Shown here piece after piece: positions 44,696 to 53,145 of a stretch of 64,000 nt of DNA. The notes under the pieces were generated by a model. That model ran no database searches. It saw only the letters and a list, made by a program, of their open reading frames with translations, and was not told where the DNA came from. The stretch lies in NCBI RefSeq assembly GCF_045862395.1, contig NZ_AP023087.1:1922001-1986000 (forward strand). The letters run 5' to 3'. The position numbers were made by a program, and so were the translations under genes. The stretch's first letter is position 1. Each line of letters begins with the position of its first letter. The DNA is from Marinicellulosiphila megalodicopiae (GTDB taxonomy: Bacteria; Pseudomonadota; Gammaproteobacteria; Pseudomonadales; Natronospirillaceae).

Positions 44696-45185
44696 AAGTG
44701 TAGAACGAGAAGAATATTCATTGATTACCATTTCAGAACAATAATTCCTGTTTAGTAGCGGGTGGTTTTTGCCCACACGTGCATGCGCTAGGATTATTTA
44801 AGTAAGCATAATTTTTTAGTAACTAAGTAATAAGAAAAATGAATAGGCTGATATAACACTCAATTAAATAGTCAAACTTTGTGCGGTTGAGACAATAATT
44901 CTATTTCTGGCTGTGTAAGAAAAATATGGAGTAAGTCAGTTTTAAGCAAAAAAATATTTGAATCATTTAAATAAAGGTTTGATAAAAATAAAGTAACGCT
45001 AAAAACGGATTTGGAAAAAGTAATTAGCAATATACATAAAATGTGGTTAATTTCGTAAGCTATATCGAATGCGTCAACGATTGATGAGATCAAAATATTA
45101 TGCTTTTGGAATGTGAAAACCGTGGTTAGTTAATTGCTCGATTTAACTCTAAAACGCAACATTCCCAATGAATATTCGATTCAAT
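44696..45185. other. 490-bp gap with no convincing gene
   Basis: No coding signal found. One minus-strand reading frame at 44872-45093 lacks family resemblance and a ribosome site. The stretch separates two terminators, so it may be untranscribed. Confidence 0.6.
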
Positions 45186-45221
45186 AAAAAAGGGAATACC
45201 CATTGGGATATTCCCTTTTTT
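45186..45221. terminator. Bidirectional terminator after the secreted CBM protein gene
   Basis: AAAAAAGGGAATA and TATTCCCTTTTTT arms (13 bp, perfect) around ten bases. On the minus strand it ends the gene at 45239-47509. Confidence 0.92.
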
Positions 45222-45238
45222 ATACAGCGATGTTTTTG

Positions 45239-47509
45239 CTATTGTTTACCTAAACGACGCTCTCGTTGAGCTAACCATATATTAGGTGGGTAAATGTTTT
45301 GTGCGGATATATCTTCAAACAACCAATCTAATGGTGAATTTTGCGAGCCTTTCATGCTCATGCCTGCAAATAGCATTTTAGGACCATAATCTTCATCGGG
45401 CCATTCTATAAATTGTGTGCCTGTGATATTCCATAATGTGCTGTAAATGCCTGTTTGGTAACCACGGTTTTTACTGCCACCGGCATACCAAGGGCGATCA
45501 GCCTTGCCAATATCTATCTGCGTAAATAAATTAGCAAATGAGGCGGCACGATGATGGTCAAGGGCAATATTATTTGCTCTGCCTTGTGTGAATACGTTAC
45601 CAAATGCAAACCATTCAACGGTTAAGTCATGGCGTAATTCAGCTTGAATATCAAACCCACGAACTAGGTTATCTGCGGATCGGCCAATACTGACGCCATG
45701 ATGACCACCACGATTATTTTCGTTAATAATAGTTAAATCAAGAATACTGACAAAATATGAGTTTTTAATACCAACCCCATAATCAATATTTTTCATTACC
45801 ACATCTCTTACCCATGAGTGTTGAGCGCTGATATCAATACCATTATATCCATCTTCTTCTAAGTGTGGTTTAGCTTCAGTTTGAGGAAATTCAATGGTTA
45901 GCCCTTCTACGCCTACTTCACTATAGGGGCTTGTCGTACTATAAATCTCAGCATCGTATATAGGGTCAAACGCGATAGGTAATGGGCGTTCAATGTTGAT
46001 AGTTTGACCATTTATGCTTTTAATTCGACTGAAAAAGCGCATTTCAACTTTACCCTCAAGATCATCATAATCGCCTAGAACGTTAGTGTGCCCGTCATAG
46101 AGCTCTTCTAATAAAAGTTGATCGCCTGCATCTTTTTGTCTGATTTGAATCCAATCGCCATTATTTAAGTTAGAAATATTGTCGACTTTGATTTGTTTGC
46201 TACCGCGTTCAGCTTTAGCGGTTATATCGGTTATTTTGCTACCACTTGAAGTGGAGCCTTTCATTTCAATAAACCCACCTTTAAACGATGGATCAATTCC
46301 AGTGACGTCAAAATAATTAGTTGGAATATAAATTGTTGTTAATTCGCTGCCAGCACCTTGTAAAACGACACCATTTGGTATTTTTAATACATTTGTCAAT
46401 AAGTAACGACCAGCAGGGATATAAACCACATCACCATTTTTTGCAGCATCTAATGCGTTTAAAAAAGCCTCCGTATCGTCTGTGTTGTCATTTGGTGTTG
46501 CGCCATGATCAGTGACAGTATTGATAGTAGGGTTTTTTACAGGTGGTTCTTCTTCACCCCAATGGTAGCCCGCATAGGAAAAATCTGACAAATAACCGCT
46601 TGGATCATGAATTGCTCCATTGTTACCCCATAGGTTTGTCGTTTGCCCGTATTGATTGTGCTGAGTAAATTCAATGTATTGTAAATTAACAGAACCGGTC
46701 ATCCACACCACTTTTAACTGGTGGTCACCAGAAGGTAGGAAAATGTCGTTTAGTGACACTGTTTGTAATGAATCGTAATCAGAACCTGACACACTTATTG
46801 TTCCAATGGTTTTATCATTTAATTGTATTTTTAACCCTCTGGAATTTTGATTAGACGATACTCTAAAATGGATATCCATTTTTTGTGAATTAACAACGCT
46901 AACATCGAACGCTAACCATTCTCCAGGTTTAGTCCATCCCACAACACAAGCAGAGTGATTGTCATCTGGAGCATTTTGCATATCCACTGCACCATTGCCG
47001 CATGTGCCCAAGTTTGTATTGTCACTATCATAAGAATCAATATAATTTTGAGCCCACACCAAACCCGGTAACGTTGGAATAGAATGATTAGTTTCAGTTT
47101 CAGTTTCAGTTTCAGTTATCGTCTGAGTTGAGGAAGTTGTCACAGTCTGAGTGTGTGTATCAGTTTGACTTTGGGTATTAGTGGTTGTATTTAATTGAGT
47201 TGTGTTTGTGTTTGTGTTTGTGATTGTAGAAGTTTTGGATTGTTGATGTGTCTGAGTTGTTGTATCAGAATCCACAGAAGTTGAAGACTCAGTATCAGTT
47301 GAAGACTCAGTATCAGTTGAAGACTCAGTATCAGTTGATGACTCTAGTTCAGTGTTAATATTGGAATCCGTTAGCGTCGAAATTGATTGATTGTGATTTG
47401 TGTTAGTTGAATTATTTTGATCCGGATCTTCTAATACAATGTCGCAAGATGTGAATGTGATTGTAGAGGAAATTAAAACCGTAAGTATGAATTTAGAATA
47501 AATGGGCAT
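45239..47509 (-). CDS. Secreted lipoprotein with Ser/Thr linker, carbohydrate-binding module and pectate-lyase-like beta helix
   Basis: A 756-residue protein. Signal peptide with lipobox FTSC (Cys22). A Ser/Thr/Glu/Gln/Asn linker of about 115 residues follows. Residues about 150-285 resemble a CBM6/35-type module (SDYDSLQTVSLNDIFLPSG, then GDHQLKVVWMTGSVNLQYIEF). From about 325 onward a right-handed beta helix begins: TVTDHGATPNDNTDDTEAF, then NGDVVYIPAGRYLLTNVLKI and GVVLQGAGSELTTI, the pectate-lyase superfamily/glycosyl hydrolase 28-like start. Probably acts on a plant or algal polysaccharide outside the cell; catalytic residues were not identified. Confidence 0.85.
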   Translation of the reverse strand: MPIYSKFILTVLISSTITFTSCDIVLEDPDQNNSTNTNHNQSISTLTDSNINTELESSTDTESSTDTESSTDTESSTSVDSDTTTQTHQQSKTSTITNTNTNTTQLNTTTNTQSQTDTHTQTVTTSSTQTITETETETETNHSIPTLPGLVWAQNYIDSYDSDNTNLGTCGNGAVDMQNAPDDNHSACVVGWTKPGEWLAFDVSVVNSQKMDIHFRVSSNQNSRGLKIQLNDKTIGTISVSGSDYDSLQTVSLNDIFLPSGDHQLKVVWMTGSVNLQYIEFTQHNQYGQTTNLWGNNGAIHDPSGYLSDFSYAGYHWGEEEPPVKNPTINTVTDHGATPNDNTDDTEAFLNALDAAKNGDVVYIPAGRYLLTNVLKIPNGVVLQGAGSELTTIYIPTNYFDVTGIDPSFKGGFIEMKGSTSSGSKITDITAKAERGSKQIKVDNISNLNNGDWIQIRQKDAGDQLLLEELYDGHTNVLGDYDDLEGKVEMRFFSRIKSINGQTINIERPLPIAFDPIYDAEIYSTTSPYSEVGVEGLTIEFPQTEAKPHLEEDGYNGIDISAQHSWVRDVVMKNIDYGVGIKNSYFVSILDLTIINENNRGGHHGVSIGRSADNLVRGFDIQAELRHDLTVEWFAFGNVFTQGRANNIALDHHRAASFANLFTQIDIGKADRPWYAGGSKNRGYQTGIYSTLWNITGTQFIEWPDEDYGPKMLFAGMSMKGSQNSPLDWLFEDISAQNIYPPNIWLAQRERRLGKQ
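47091..47336 (-). repeat. Ser/Thr/Glu linker repeats in the CBM protein
   Basis: Two simple repeat arrays encode the linker. GTTTCA repeats at 47091-47117 give the Glu-Thr run. Three 18-bp units GAAGACTCAGTATCAGTT at 47283-47336 give STDTES-type units. Confidence 0.85.
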
Positions 47510-48103
47510 GCAAATAGCTCGTTTTGAATGTTGGTTGTTTGATAATTATAAAGTGAATTTTATAAATTAAATTGCATGGTGTCACATAAAAATTAAAAAT
47601 ACAAAATAGATTTATTGCTCATATAATGAATTATTTCTATTTTAATGGTTTTTTTGGTTCGTTATATTTTGATTTTTTAGTTTAGATTCTTTGGGTTGAA
47701 TTATTGTTTTTTATGTAATCTTTTAAGTTTAAAAGTTGGTGTTATGTAAGTTGTGTATTTTGAATATATATTTTGTAACTTAAGTGATTTAGTATTAAAA
47801 GCAATGAATAAATAGTTCGAATATTTTATAAAACCGTGATTATATAACGGTTATATAAACTGGATTGTTTTTAACAACGTTTTTAACAAGTCAGGCAAAA
47901 GTAATAAAAATTAGGGTTTATTATGAATCTATAACAATGAAATAATAAATTTTTTTTTTTGCATGTTTTTTAAACATTATTATGAATTGTTCAGTTTAAA
48001 ATCCCGAGTTTGCTTCCAATTTAAATTAATTATCCTAACAAAAAGATTGCAATTAATATTCAGTCTATTAAGTTGATTATAAATATTAATTAAAGGTGAA
48101 ACA
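47510..48103. other. 594-bp very AT-rich gap
   Basis: No gene seen. It carries divergent promoters and two small structures. One is an inverted repeat AACCGT...ACGGTT (47832-47852). The other is a 12-bp tandem repeat GTTTTTAACAAC/GTTTTTAACAAG (47867-47890). Confidence 0.65.
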
Positions 48104-48655
48104 GTGGAGTTTAGAATAGCGACGTTGAGTGAAATTGATGAAGTGTTAACTTTGCATCAAAAATACCAAATCGACAGCATTAATGAAAATGATAAATCCG
48201 ATGGTTTTATTACCACAGCATTCACTAAAGCGCATTTAGTTGAATTGATTCAAATTGAACAAGGTTTGTTTGTGGCCATTAATGATGATGTTATTGTGGC
48301 TTATGCTATGTCTGCTTCCTGGAACTATTGGTCAAAATGGCCAATGTTTGAATATATGATAAAAAAATTACCCGAATTAAGTTATGAAGGTATTGAATTA
48401 AATATAAATAATTCATACCAGTATGGTCCTGTGTGTGTTGATAAATCTATTCGTAATAGTGGTGTATTTGAAGCGCTTTTTGAGTTTGCTTTAACTGAAA
48501 TGTCAAAGCGATATCCCGTTTTAGTAACGTTTGTGAATAAAATAAACACACGCTCATTTGCAGCCCATACACGTAAAGTGAAGTTGGATGTAATTCAAGA
48601 ATTTGAATTTAATAATAATTACTATTATGAATTAGCTTGTAAAACCGAGCGTTAA
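48104..48655 (+). CDS. GNAT-family N-acetyltransferase
   Basis: A 183-residue protein with a GTG start after AAAGGTGAA. EFRIATLSEIDEVLTLHQKYQ is a typical GNAT N-terminus, followed by FVAINDDVIVAYAMSASW and YGPVCVDKSIRNSGVFEALFEFALTEM, the acetyl-CoA binding area. In the loop the usual RGxGxG is written RNSGVF, so the family is likely but degenerate. Substrate unknown; it stands alone. Confidence 0.8.
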   Translation: MEFRIATLSEIDEVLTLHQKYQIDSINENDKSDGFITTAFTKAHLVELIQIEQGLFVAINDDVIVAYAMSASWNYWSKWPMFEYMIKKLPELSYEGIELNINNSYQYGPVCVDKSIRNSGVFEALFEFALTEMSKRYPVLVTFVNKINTRSFAAHTRKVKLDVIQEFEFNNNYYYELACKTER

Positions 48656-48686
48656 CCTAATATTCAATGACACAGTTAGCTCGTTA

Positions 48687-48860
48687 CTATGAATTAGATT
48701 TTAGTTCTAATATCTGTTTGTATAAAGCATCTGCTTCAAATGATAATTGAGAGTAGCTTTTTATATCTCCATTTCTTTGACAAAACATGGCTTGTTCAAG
48801 TTTCGCTTCGTATTGTTTTTGAAGCTTTTTAATTGGATTGGATTTAAAGATTGAAAACAT
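48687..48860 (-). CDS. DUF6435-type small protein, 57 aa
   Basis: Read on the minus strand, this short frame gives MFSIFKSNPIKKLQKQYEAK, then LEQAMFCQRNGDIKSYSQLS, FEADALYKQILELKSNS. The start MFxxFKxxPxKKLQKQY, followed by E(Q)A and QRNGDIKSYSxL, matches the small DUF6435 family. The product is soluble and coiled-coil-like. It lies alone, converging on the acetyltransferase gene at 48104-48655. Function unknown. Confidence 0.88.
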   Translation of the reverse strand: MFSIFKSNPIKKLQKQYEAKLEQAMFCQRNGDIKSYSQLSFEADALYKQILELKSNS

Positions 48861-48956
48861 ACAACACTTACTTAATTGATTGATTATTCATTGTACGTCG
48901 TATTTTACGTTTTCGATGAGTCGTCGTGTGTAAATGTTTAATAAAGGGGGGCGTAA

Positions 48957-49295
48957 ATGCCACATTGTATCGTAGAGCATTCTGGAATACATGAAATTGA
49001 TACCGTCATGGGGGTGGTGAATAAATGTGCATTAAATTCCAAATTGTTTTCTAAAAATGGAGAGGATATTAAGGTGAGGGCAGTACAATTTGATAAATAT
49101 TTAATGGCCGATGGATCTGCCAATTTTATTCATATTGTCTTAAAAATTCTCGCTGGGCGGTCGTCTGATCAAATATCACAGTTATTAAACAATACAATGG
49201 AAGCGTTAGATGATTTACAACTTTCAAGTATTACCATAACCATTGAAGTACTCGTCATTGATAAAGCGCGTTACCTAAAACGAATAATCACGTAA
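48957..49295 (+). CDS. 5-carboxymethyl-2-hydroxymuconate isomerase-family protein
   Basis: A 112-residue tautomerase-superfamily protein. MPHCIVEHSG (catalytic Pro after Met removal) is the signature N-terminus of the HpaF/CHMI family, followed by VNKCALNSKLFSKNGEDIKVRAVQFDKYLMADG and FIHIVLKILAGRSSDQ. An AAAGGGG ribosome site precedes the ATG. No other homoprotocatechuate-pathway gene is near, so the natural substrate may differ. Confidence 0.87.
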   Translation: MPHCIVEHSGIHEIDTVMGVVNKCALNSKLFSKNGEDIKVRAVQFDKYLMADGSANFIHIVLKILAGRSSDQISQLLNNTMEALDDLQLSSITITIEVLVIDKARYLKRIIT

Positions 49296-49332
49296 TATCT
49301 TAATTACCCTATTGTTTTAAGTGACGATTTAG

Positions 49333-50139
49333 ATGAAAAAAATAACATTAGTAAATAAAAACGCGAGCGCTACTGTTTACGACTACGCAGCTCATGTGAC
49401 CAGCTGGGTGGGTCAGTCGGGCCATCAAAGAATATTCACAAGTAAACAGGCTATCTTTGAAGCACCCAAAGCCATTCGTGGTGGTGTGCCGATTATTTTT
49501 CCGCAATTTAATGAAGTGGGGGAATTTCAGCGTCATGGTTTTGCTCGAAATGTGTATTGGAATAAACTGGATACTCAAACATCTTCTGCGCACTTTCAGT
49601 TAAATAGCGATGCGCAAACCCGTGAAATTTGGCCGTTTGAGTTCAGTGCCGATTATAAAGTGGATTTGAGTGCGCAAGGTTTGTCTTTAAGTTTGAGCGT
49701 TAAAAATACAGATTCAAAACCCATTACGTTCACCGTGGCTTTGCACAGTTATTTACAAATTAAGTCATTGAAAACCTGCTCAGTATCAGGGGTGAAAAAT
49801 CTAAGTTATTGGGATAACGATGGCACTGATTTTTCAATTCGCACAAAAGCGTTAACGAATGAATTAACCTTTACCGATGCCATAGATCGTGTGTATTTTG
49901 ATGTGAAAAACGATGTGGTGTTAGATACTGGAAATGGACAGTTAAATATAAGTCATAGCGGTTTTGATGACATGGTAATTTGGACACCTGGAAAACAGGC
50001 TGCAAAAGATATGAGTGATTTTGCTGATGATGAGTTTGATAATATGCTGTGCGTAGAGGCCGCTCAAATAGCGAAACCCATTACGTTACTGCCCAATGAA
50101 ACTTGGACAGGCAAGCAAATTCTTACAGAGGTGTCTTAA
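49333..50139 (+). CDS. D-hexose-6-phosphate mutarotase (YeaD-like)
   Basis: A 268-residue aldose-1-epimerase-fold enzyme. RGGVPIIFPQFNEVGEFQRHGFARN is the YeaD signature (catalytic His), then FTVALHSYLQI, IWTPGKQAAKDMSDF and MLCVEAAQIAKPI near the end with the conserved Glu. Interconverts anomers of glucose-6-phosphate-type sugars. Its stop overlaps the end of the converging iron permease gene by four bases. Confidence 0.93.
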   Translation: MKKITLVNKNASATVYDYAAHVTSWVGQSGHQRIFTSKQAIFEAPKAIRGGVPIIFPQFNEVGEFQRHGFARNVYWNKLDTQTSSAHFQLNSDAQTREIWPFEFSADYKVDLSAQGLSLSLSVKNTDSKPITFTVALHSYLQIKSLKTCSVSGVKNLSYWDNDGTDFSIRTKALTNELTFTDAIDRVYFDVKNDVVLDTGNGQLNISHSGFDDMVIWTPGKQAAKDMSDFADDEFDNMLCVEAAQIAKPITLLPNETWTGKQILTEVS

Positions 50140-51743
50140 CTCTTTTGACTTTTAGACACTAAAAAGATCACAGGAATCAATCCTGCGCACACTAAGGTAA
50201 GCGCAGGCACTGCTGCTAATTCCCATTCGCCCTCGCTTGTGTATTCAAATATTTTTACCGCCAACGTATCCCAGCCATATGGTCGCATTAATAATGTGGC
50301 AGGCATTTCTTTCATGGTGTCTACTAATACTAATAAAAATGCAGTGTAAACGCTGGGCCTTAATATAGGTAAGTGAATGCGTCTAAATAATGTAAATCCC
50401 GATGAACCTAACAATAATCCCGCTTCAGTAATCGAAGGGCGAATACTACCAAACCCAGAATTCATTGGTCCAAACGCAACTGCGTTAAAGCGAATGGCGT
50501 AGGCTATGATTAAAGCAAATACACTGCCTAATAAAATGGGTTTAACAGGCAGTTCTAATGCAGTTTGAATCGGTATAAAAACACTGTGATCAATACCGGC
50601 AAATAACATCATAATGGCAATGGCCAAAATTGAACTAGGGAGCGCATACCCCAGAGTTGAAATAGCAATCCAAATTTTAGTTTGAACAAACTGTTGATTG
50701 ATCCAAGCTAAAAACGTTGCAATCACTAATGTCAGGCATGCGGCCAATAGCCCTAGTGTGAGTGTATTGCCTACCCATTTAAAATATCGAGGGTCAAAAA
50801 AGAAATCGCTTTTTTTAATAAACCAAACAATTAACTGTGCTACAGGCAAAATAAACGACAACGAAAAAATTAAAAGACAAAATCCGGTCATAATTAATTG
50901 TTTGAGTTTGCTTGTTTGCATTAATTGTTGTGTGCTTATATTTTGTTGGCGATAAGAGGCATTTGCACGAGAGCGTTTTTCTAACACAATCATAATCAAC
51001 ACAAACATTAATAATAATGAAGCGATTTGCCCAGATGCGTGAATATTTTTAAAGTCATACCAACTTTTATAAATGGCCGTGGTAAAAGTATCAAAACTAA
51101 AGACACTCACCGCGCCAAAATCTGCCAACGTTTCCATTAAAGCAAGTGCAATACCAGCAATGATAGCGGGGCGGCATATCGGTAGTGCCACTTTAATTAA
51201 AGCTTGAAAAGGTGAAAAACCTAATGTTTGTGCGGCTTGTATTGTGTTTTGACCCTGTTGTAAAAAACTCGATCGTGCCAGCATATAAACATAAGGATAT
51301 AAAACCAAAGAGAACACAATAATCGCACTGCCACCATTGCGTACTTGAAAAAATGAATAACTGTTGCCAAACAGGCCTTTTAAAAACTGTTGCACAGGAC
51401 CTGAAAAATCAAAGATACCCAAATACACAAATGCCATGACATAAGCAGGCATGGCAAGAGGTAACATTAATGACCAACTAAAAAAACGTCGTAAAGGAAA
51501 ATCATAAAAACTGACAAATAAAGCTAACGACACGCCTAAAAACGACACGCCTATGGCCACGCCTACACATAAAAATAATGTATGGCTTATCCATCTAAAT
51601 AATAAGCTGTCTAGAAATCGTTCCCCTAAATAATGATTCCAAATGCTCAAACTTTCAAACCCCCAGCTTGCAATAATCACAAGCAACGGCATCAAGCTAA
51701 ATATCACAATCACAGCTAAAAAGAATTTAGATTTAATGGGCAT
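50136..51743 (-). CDS. fbpB: Iron(III) ABC transporter permease (FbpB/ThiP type)
   Basis: A 535-residue permease with about twelve helices in two halves, each with an ABC-permease loop (first: AAQTLGFSPFQALIKVALPICRPAI; second: EAGLLLGSSGFTLFRRIHLPILRP). This fused double permease is the FbpB/AfuB type for ferric iron. The ATPase FbpC is not in this window. A hairpin terminator (51766-51800) lies between the binding protein gene and this gene, so expression may be attenuated. Confidence 0.93.
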   Translation of the reverse strand: MPIKSKFFLAVIVIFSLMPLLVIIASWGFESLSIWNHYLGERFLDSLLFRWISHTLFLCVGVAIGVSFLGVSLALFVSFYDFPLRRFFSWSLMLPLAMPAYVMAFVYLGIFDFSGPVQQFLKGLFGNSYSFFQVRNGGSAIIVFSLVLYPYVYMLARSSFLQQGQNTIQAAQTLGFSPFQALIKVALPICRPAIIAGIALALMETLADFGAVSVFSFDTFTTAIYKSWYDFKNIHASGQIASLLLMFVLIMIVLEKRSRANASYRQQNISTQQLMQTSKLKQLIMTGFCLLIFSLSFILPVAQLIVWFIKKSDFFFDPRYFKWVGNTLTLGLLAACLTLVIATFLAWINQQFVQTKIWIAISTLGYALPSSILAIAIMMLFAGIDHSVFIPIQTALELPVKPILLGSVFALIIAYAIRFNAVAFGPMNSGFGSIRPSITEAGLLLGSSGFTLFRRIHLPILRPSVYTAFLLVLVDTMKEMPATLLMRPYGWDTLAVKIFEYTSEGEWELAAVPALTLVCAGLIPVIFLVSKSQKS

Positions 51744-51765
51744 AAATTGAATACTTACAAATAAG

Positions 51766-51800
51766 AAAACCCCACTAACAAAATATGTAAGTGGGGTTTT
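51766..51800 (-). terminator. Hairpin between fbpA and fbpB
   Basis: AAAACCCCACT and AGTGGGGTTTT arms around about thirteen bases, with TTTTC after it on the minus strand. It lies 23 bp before the fbpB ATG. It may work as an attenuator that makes more binding protein than permease. Confidence 0.7.
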
Positions 51801-51899
51801 GAAAAAATTTTATTAATATCAGTAGGGTATTATATCACTTCTTATTTTATTGATGTCATCAAATAGAAGTAATTGATGACAGCAAAAGCAAAAATAATT

Positions 51900-52913
51900 C
51901 TATTGATATCCAGCATTATCCATCAGCATTACCGATTGAGATTGCAATTCTCCGGCGGTTTCAATGCTTAATGGATCTTTTTTGAATTCACCCCAAGCTT
52001 GAACTTCAGCGCTTGATTCAATGGATGCGTTGGCTGGAAATTCTTGATTTAACTCAGCGAATAATTTTTGTGCATCTCCCTGTGCTAACCATTCTAAAAA
52101 CGCTTGAGCTTGTTTTGGATGTTTGGCGTGCTTAGTGACACCTGCTCCAGATACATTAACATGAGTGCCTGTAGTGTCTTGGTTTGCCCAAAAAATGCCC
52201 ACATTAAAATCTGGGTTTTCTTTTACTATGCGTCCGTAATAATAGGTGTTCGCAATACCAACTTCACATATGCCGCTATCGATGGCTTGTAGCATTTTGG
52301 TGTCATTTGCAAATACAGTGGTTGCTAAATTATCAACCCAGCCTTTAACTGCTGTTTTTGCATTCTCTTCACCTAAATTTTTAATAAGTGAAGCCACTAA
52401 TGATTGGTTATACACTTTTTTAGAGGTGCGTAAACACAATGCGTTTTTCCAGCGTGCATCGGCTAATTGTTCATAAGTAGATAATTCAGATGGGTCCACT
52501 AAATCTTTATTATAAAAAATAGTACGGGCGCGTAATGACAACCCAAACCAGTCATTATTGCTTGAGCGATATTGTTTGGGAATGGATTGATTTAAAACAG
52601 ATGAGTCAATGGATTTCAACACACCACTTTGAGATGCGTGCCAAAGGTTGCCACCATCAACCGTGATTAATATATCCGCTTGTGTTGCACTGCCTTCGGA
52701 TTTTAAACGTTCTAATAATGGCGCTTCTTTGTCTGTAATTAATTCAAATTTAGTGCCTGTTTTTTCCGTATACGCTTCAAATAACGGCGTTAATAATTGT
52801 TCATTACGGGCAGAATAGATCACAAGTGTGCCGTCATCTTCTTTTTTTGAACAGCTCAAAAGCAATGAAGTAAAAACAGCTAACGCTGCAATGGAAAGTT
52901 GTAGGGATTTCAT
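51900..52913 (-). CDS. fbpA: Iron(III) ABC transporter substrate-binding protein
   Basis: A 337-residue lipoprotein. SIAALAVFTSLLLSC (lipobox) sits at the N-terminus, then LVIYSARNEQLLTPLFEAYTEKTG, ADILITVDGGNLWHA, NDWFGLSLRARTIFYNKDLV, and the Tyr-rich VGIANTYYYGRIVKENP that supplies the ferric iron ligands in FutA/FbpA proteins. HPKQAQAFLEWL is the C-terminal helix. Start chosen at the ATG at 52913, because upstream in-frame codons fall in the Fur box. It is followed by a hairpin and the permease. Confidence 0.94.
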   Translation of the reverse strand: MKSLQLSIAALAVFTSLLLSCSKKEDDGTLVIYSARNEQLLTPLFEAYTEKTGTKFELITDKEAPLLERLKSEGSATQADILITVDGGNLWHASQSGVLKSIDSSVLNQSIPKQYRSSNNDWFGLSLRARTIFYNKDLVDPSELSTYEQLADARWKNALCLRTSKKVYNQSLVASLIKNLGEENAKTAVKGWVDNLATTVFANDTKMLQAIDSGICEVGIANTYYYGRIVKENPDFNVGIFWANQDTTGTHVNVSGAGVTKHAKHPKQAQAFLEWLAQGDAQKLFAELNQEFPANASIESSAEVQAWGEFKKDPLSIETAGELQSQSVMLMDNAGYQ

Positions 52914-52941
52914 GGGTAAAGCCTTGGTTAAAAATAATTCG

Positions 52942-52970
52942 TGGATAATAATGATAATGGTTCTTATTTT
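52942..52970. promoter_or_regulatory. Probable Fur box upstream of fbpA
   Basis: GATAATAATGATAATGGTTC followed by TTATTTT is close to the Fur consensus GATAATGATAATCATTATC, with several hexamers in tandem. It lies about 30 bp before the chosen fbpA ATG. Iron-dependent repression is inferred. Confidence 0.75.
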
Positions 52971-53145
52971 CAATGCTATTAAGTAAAAAAAACATCAATT
53001 CTTAATTTTGAATGATTATAGTGTTGTAAATGCTGTTATTTTGTTAGTTTATGATAAGTACTCGGTCAAATAGTGATCATTAACTTAACAAAAAAGCACA
53101 ATTGGCGTATTCTTACTTCAAATAATTTTTATAATAGGGTTGCCC

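Noticed and set aside
44872..45093. Minus-strand 73-aa reading frame between two terminators
   Set aside because: No ribosome site or family-like pattern. It is hydrophobic only because the DNA is AT-rich.
52914..52973. Earlier start for fbpA
   Set aside because: The extra codons fall within the Fur box and give an Ile-rich N-terminus unlike a signal peptide. The ATG at 52913 has an AAGG site.
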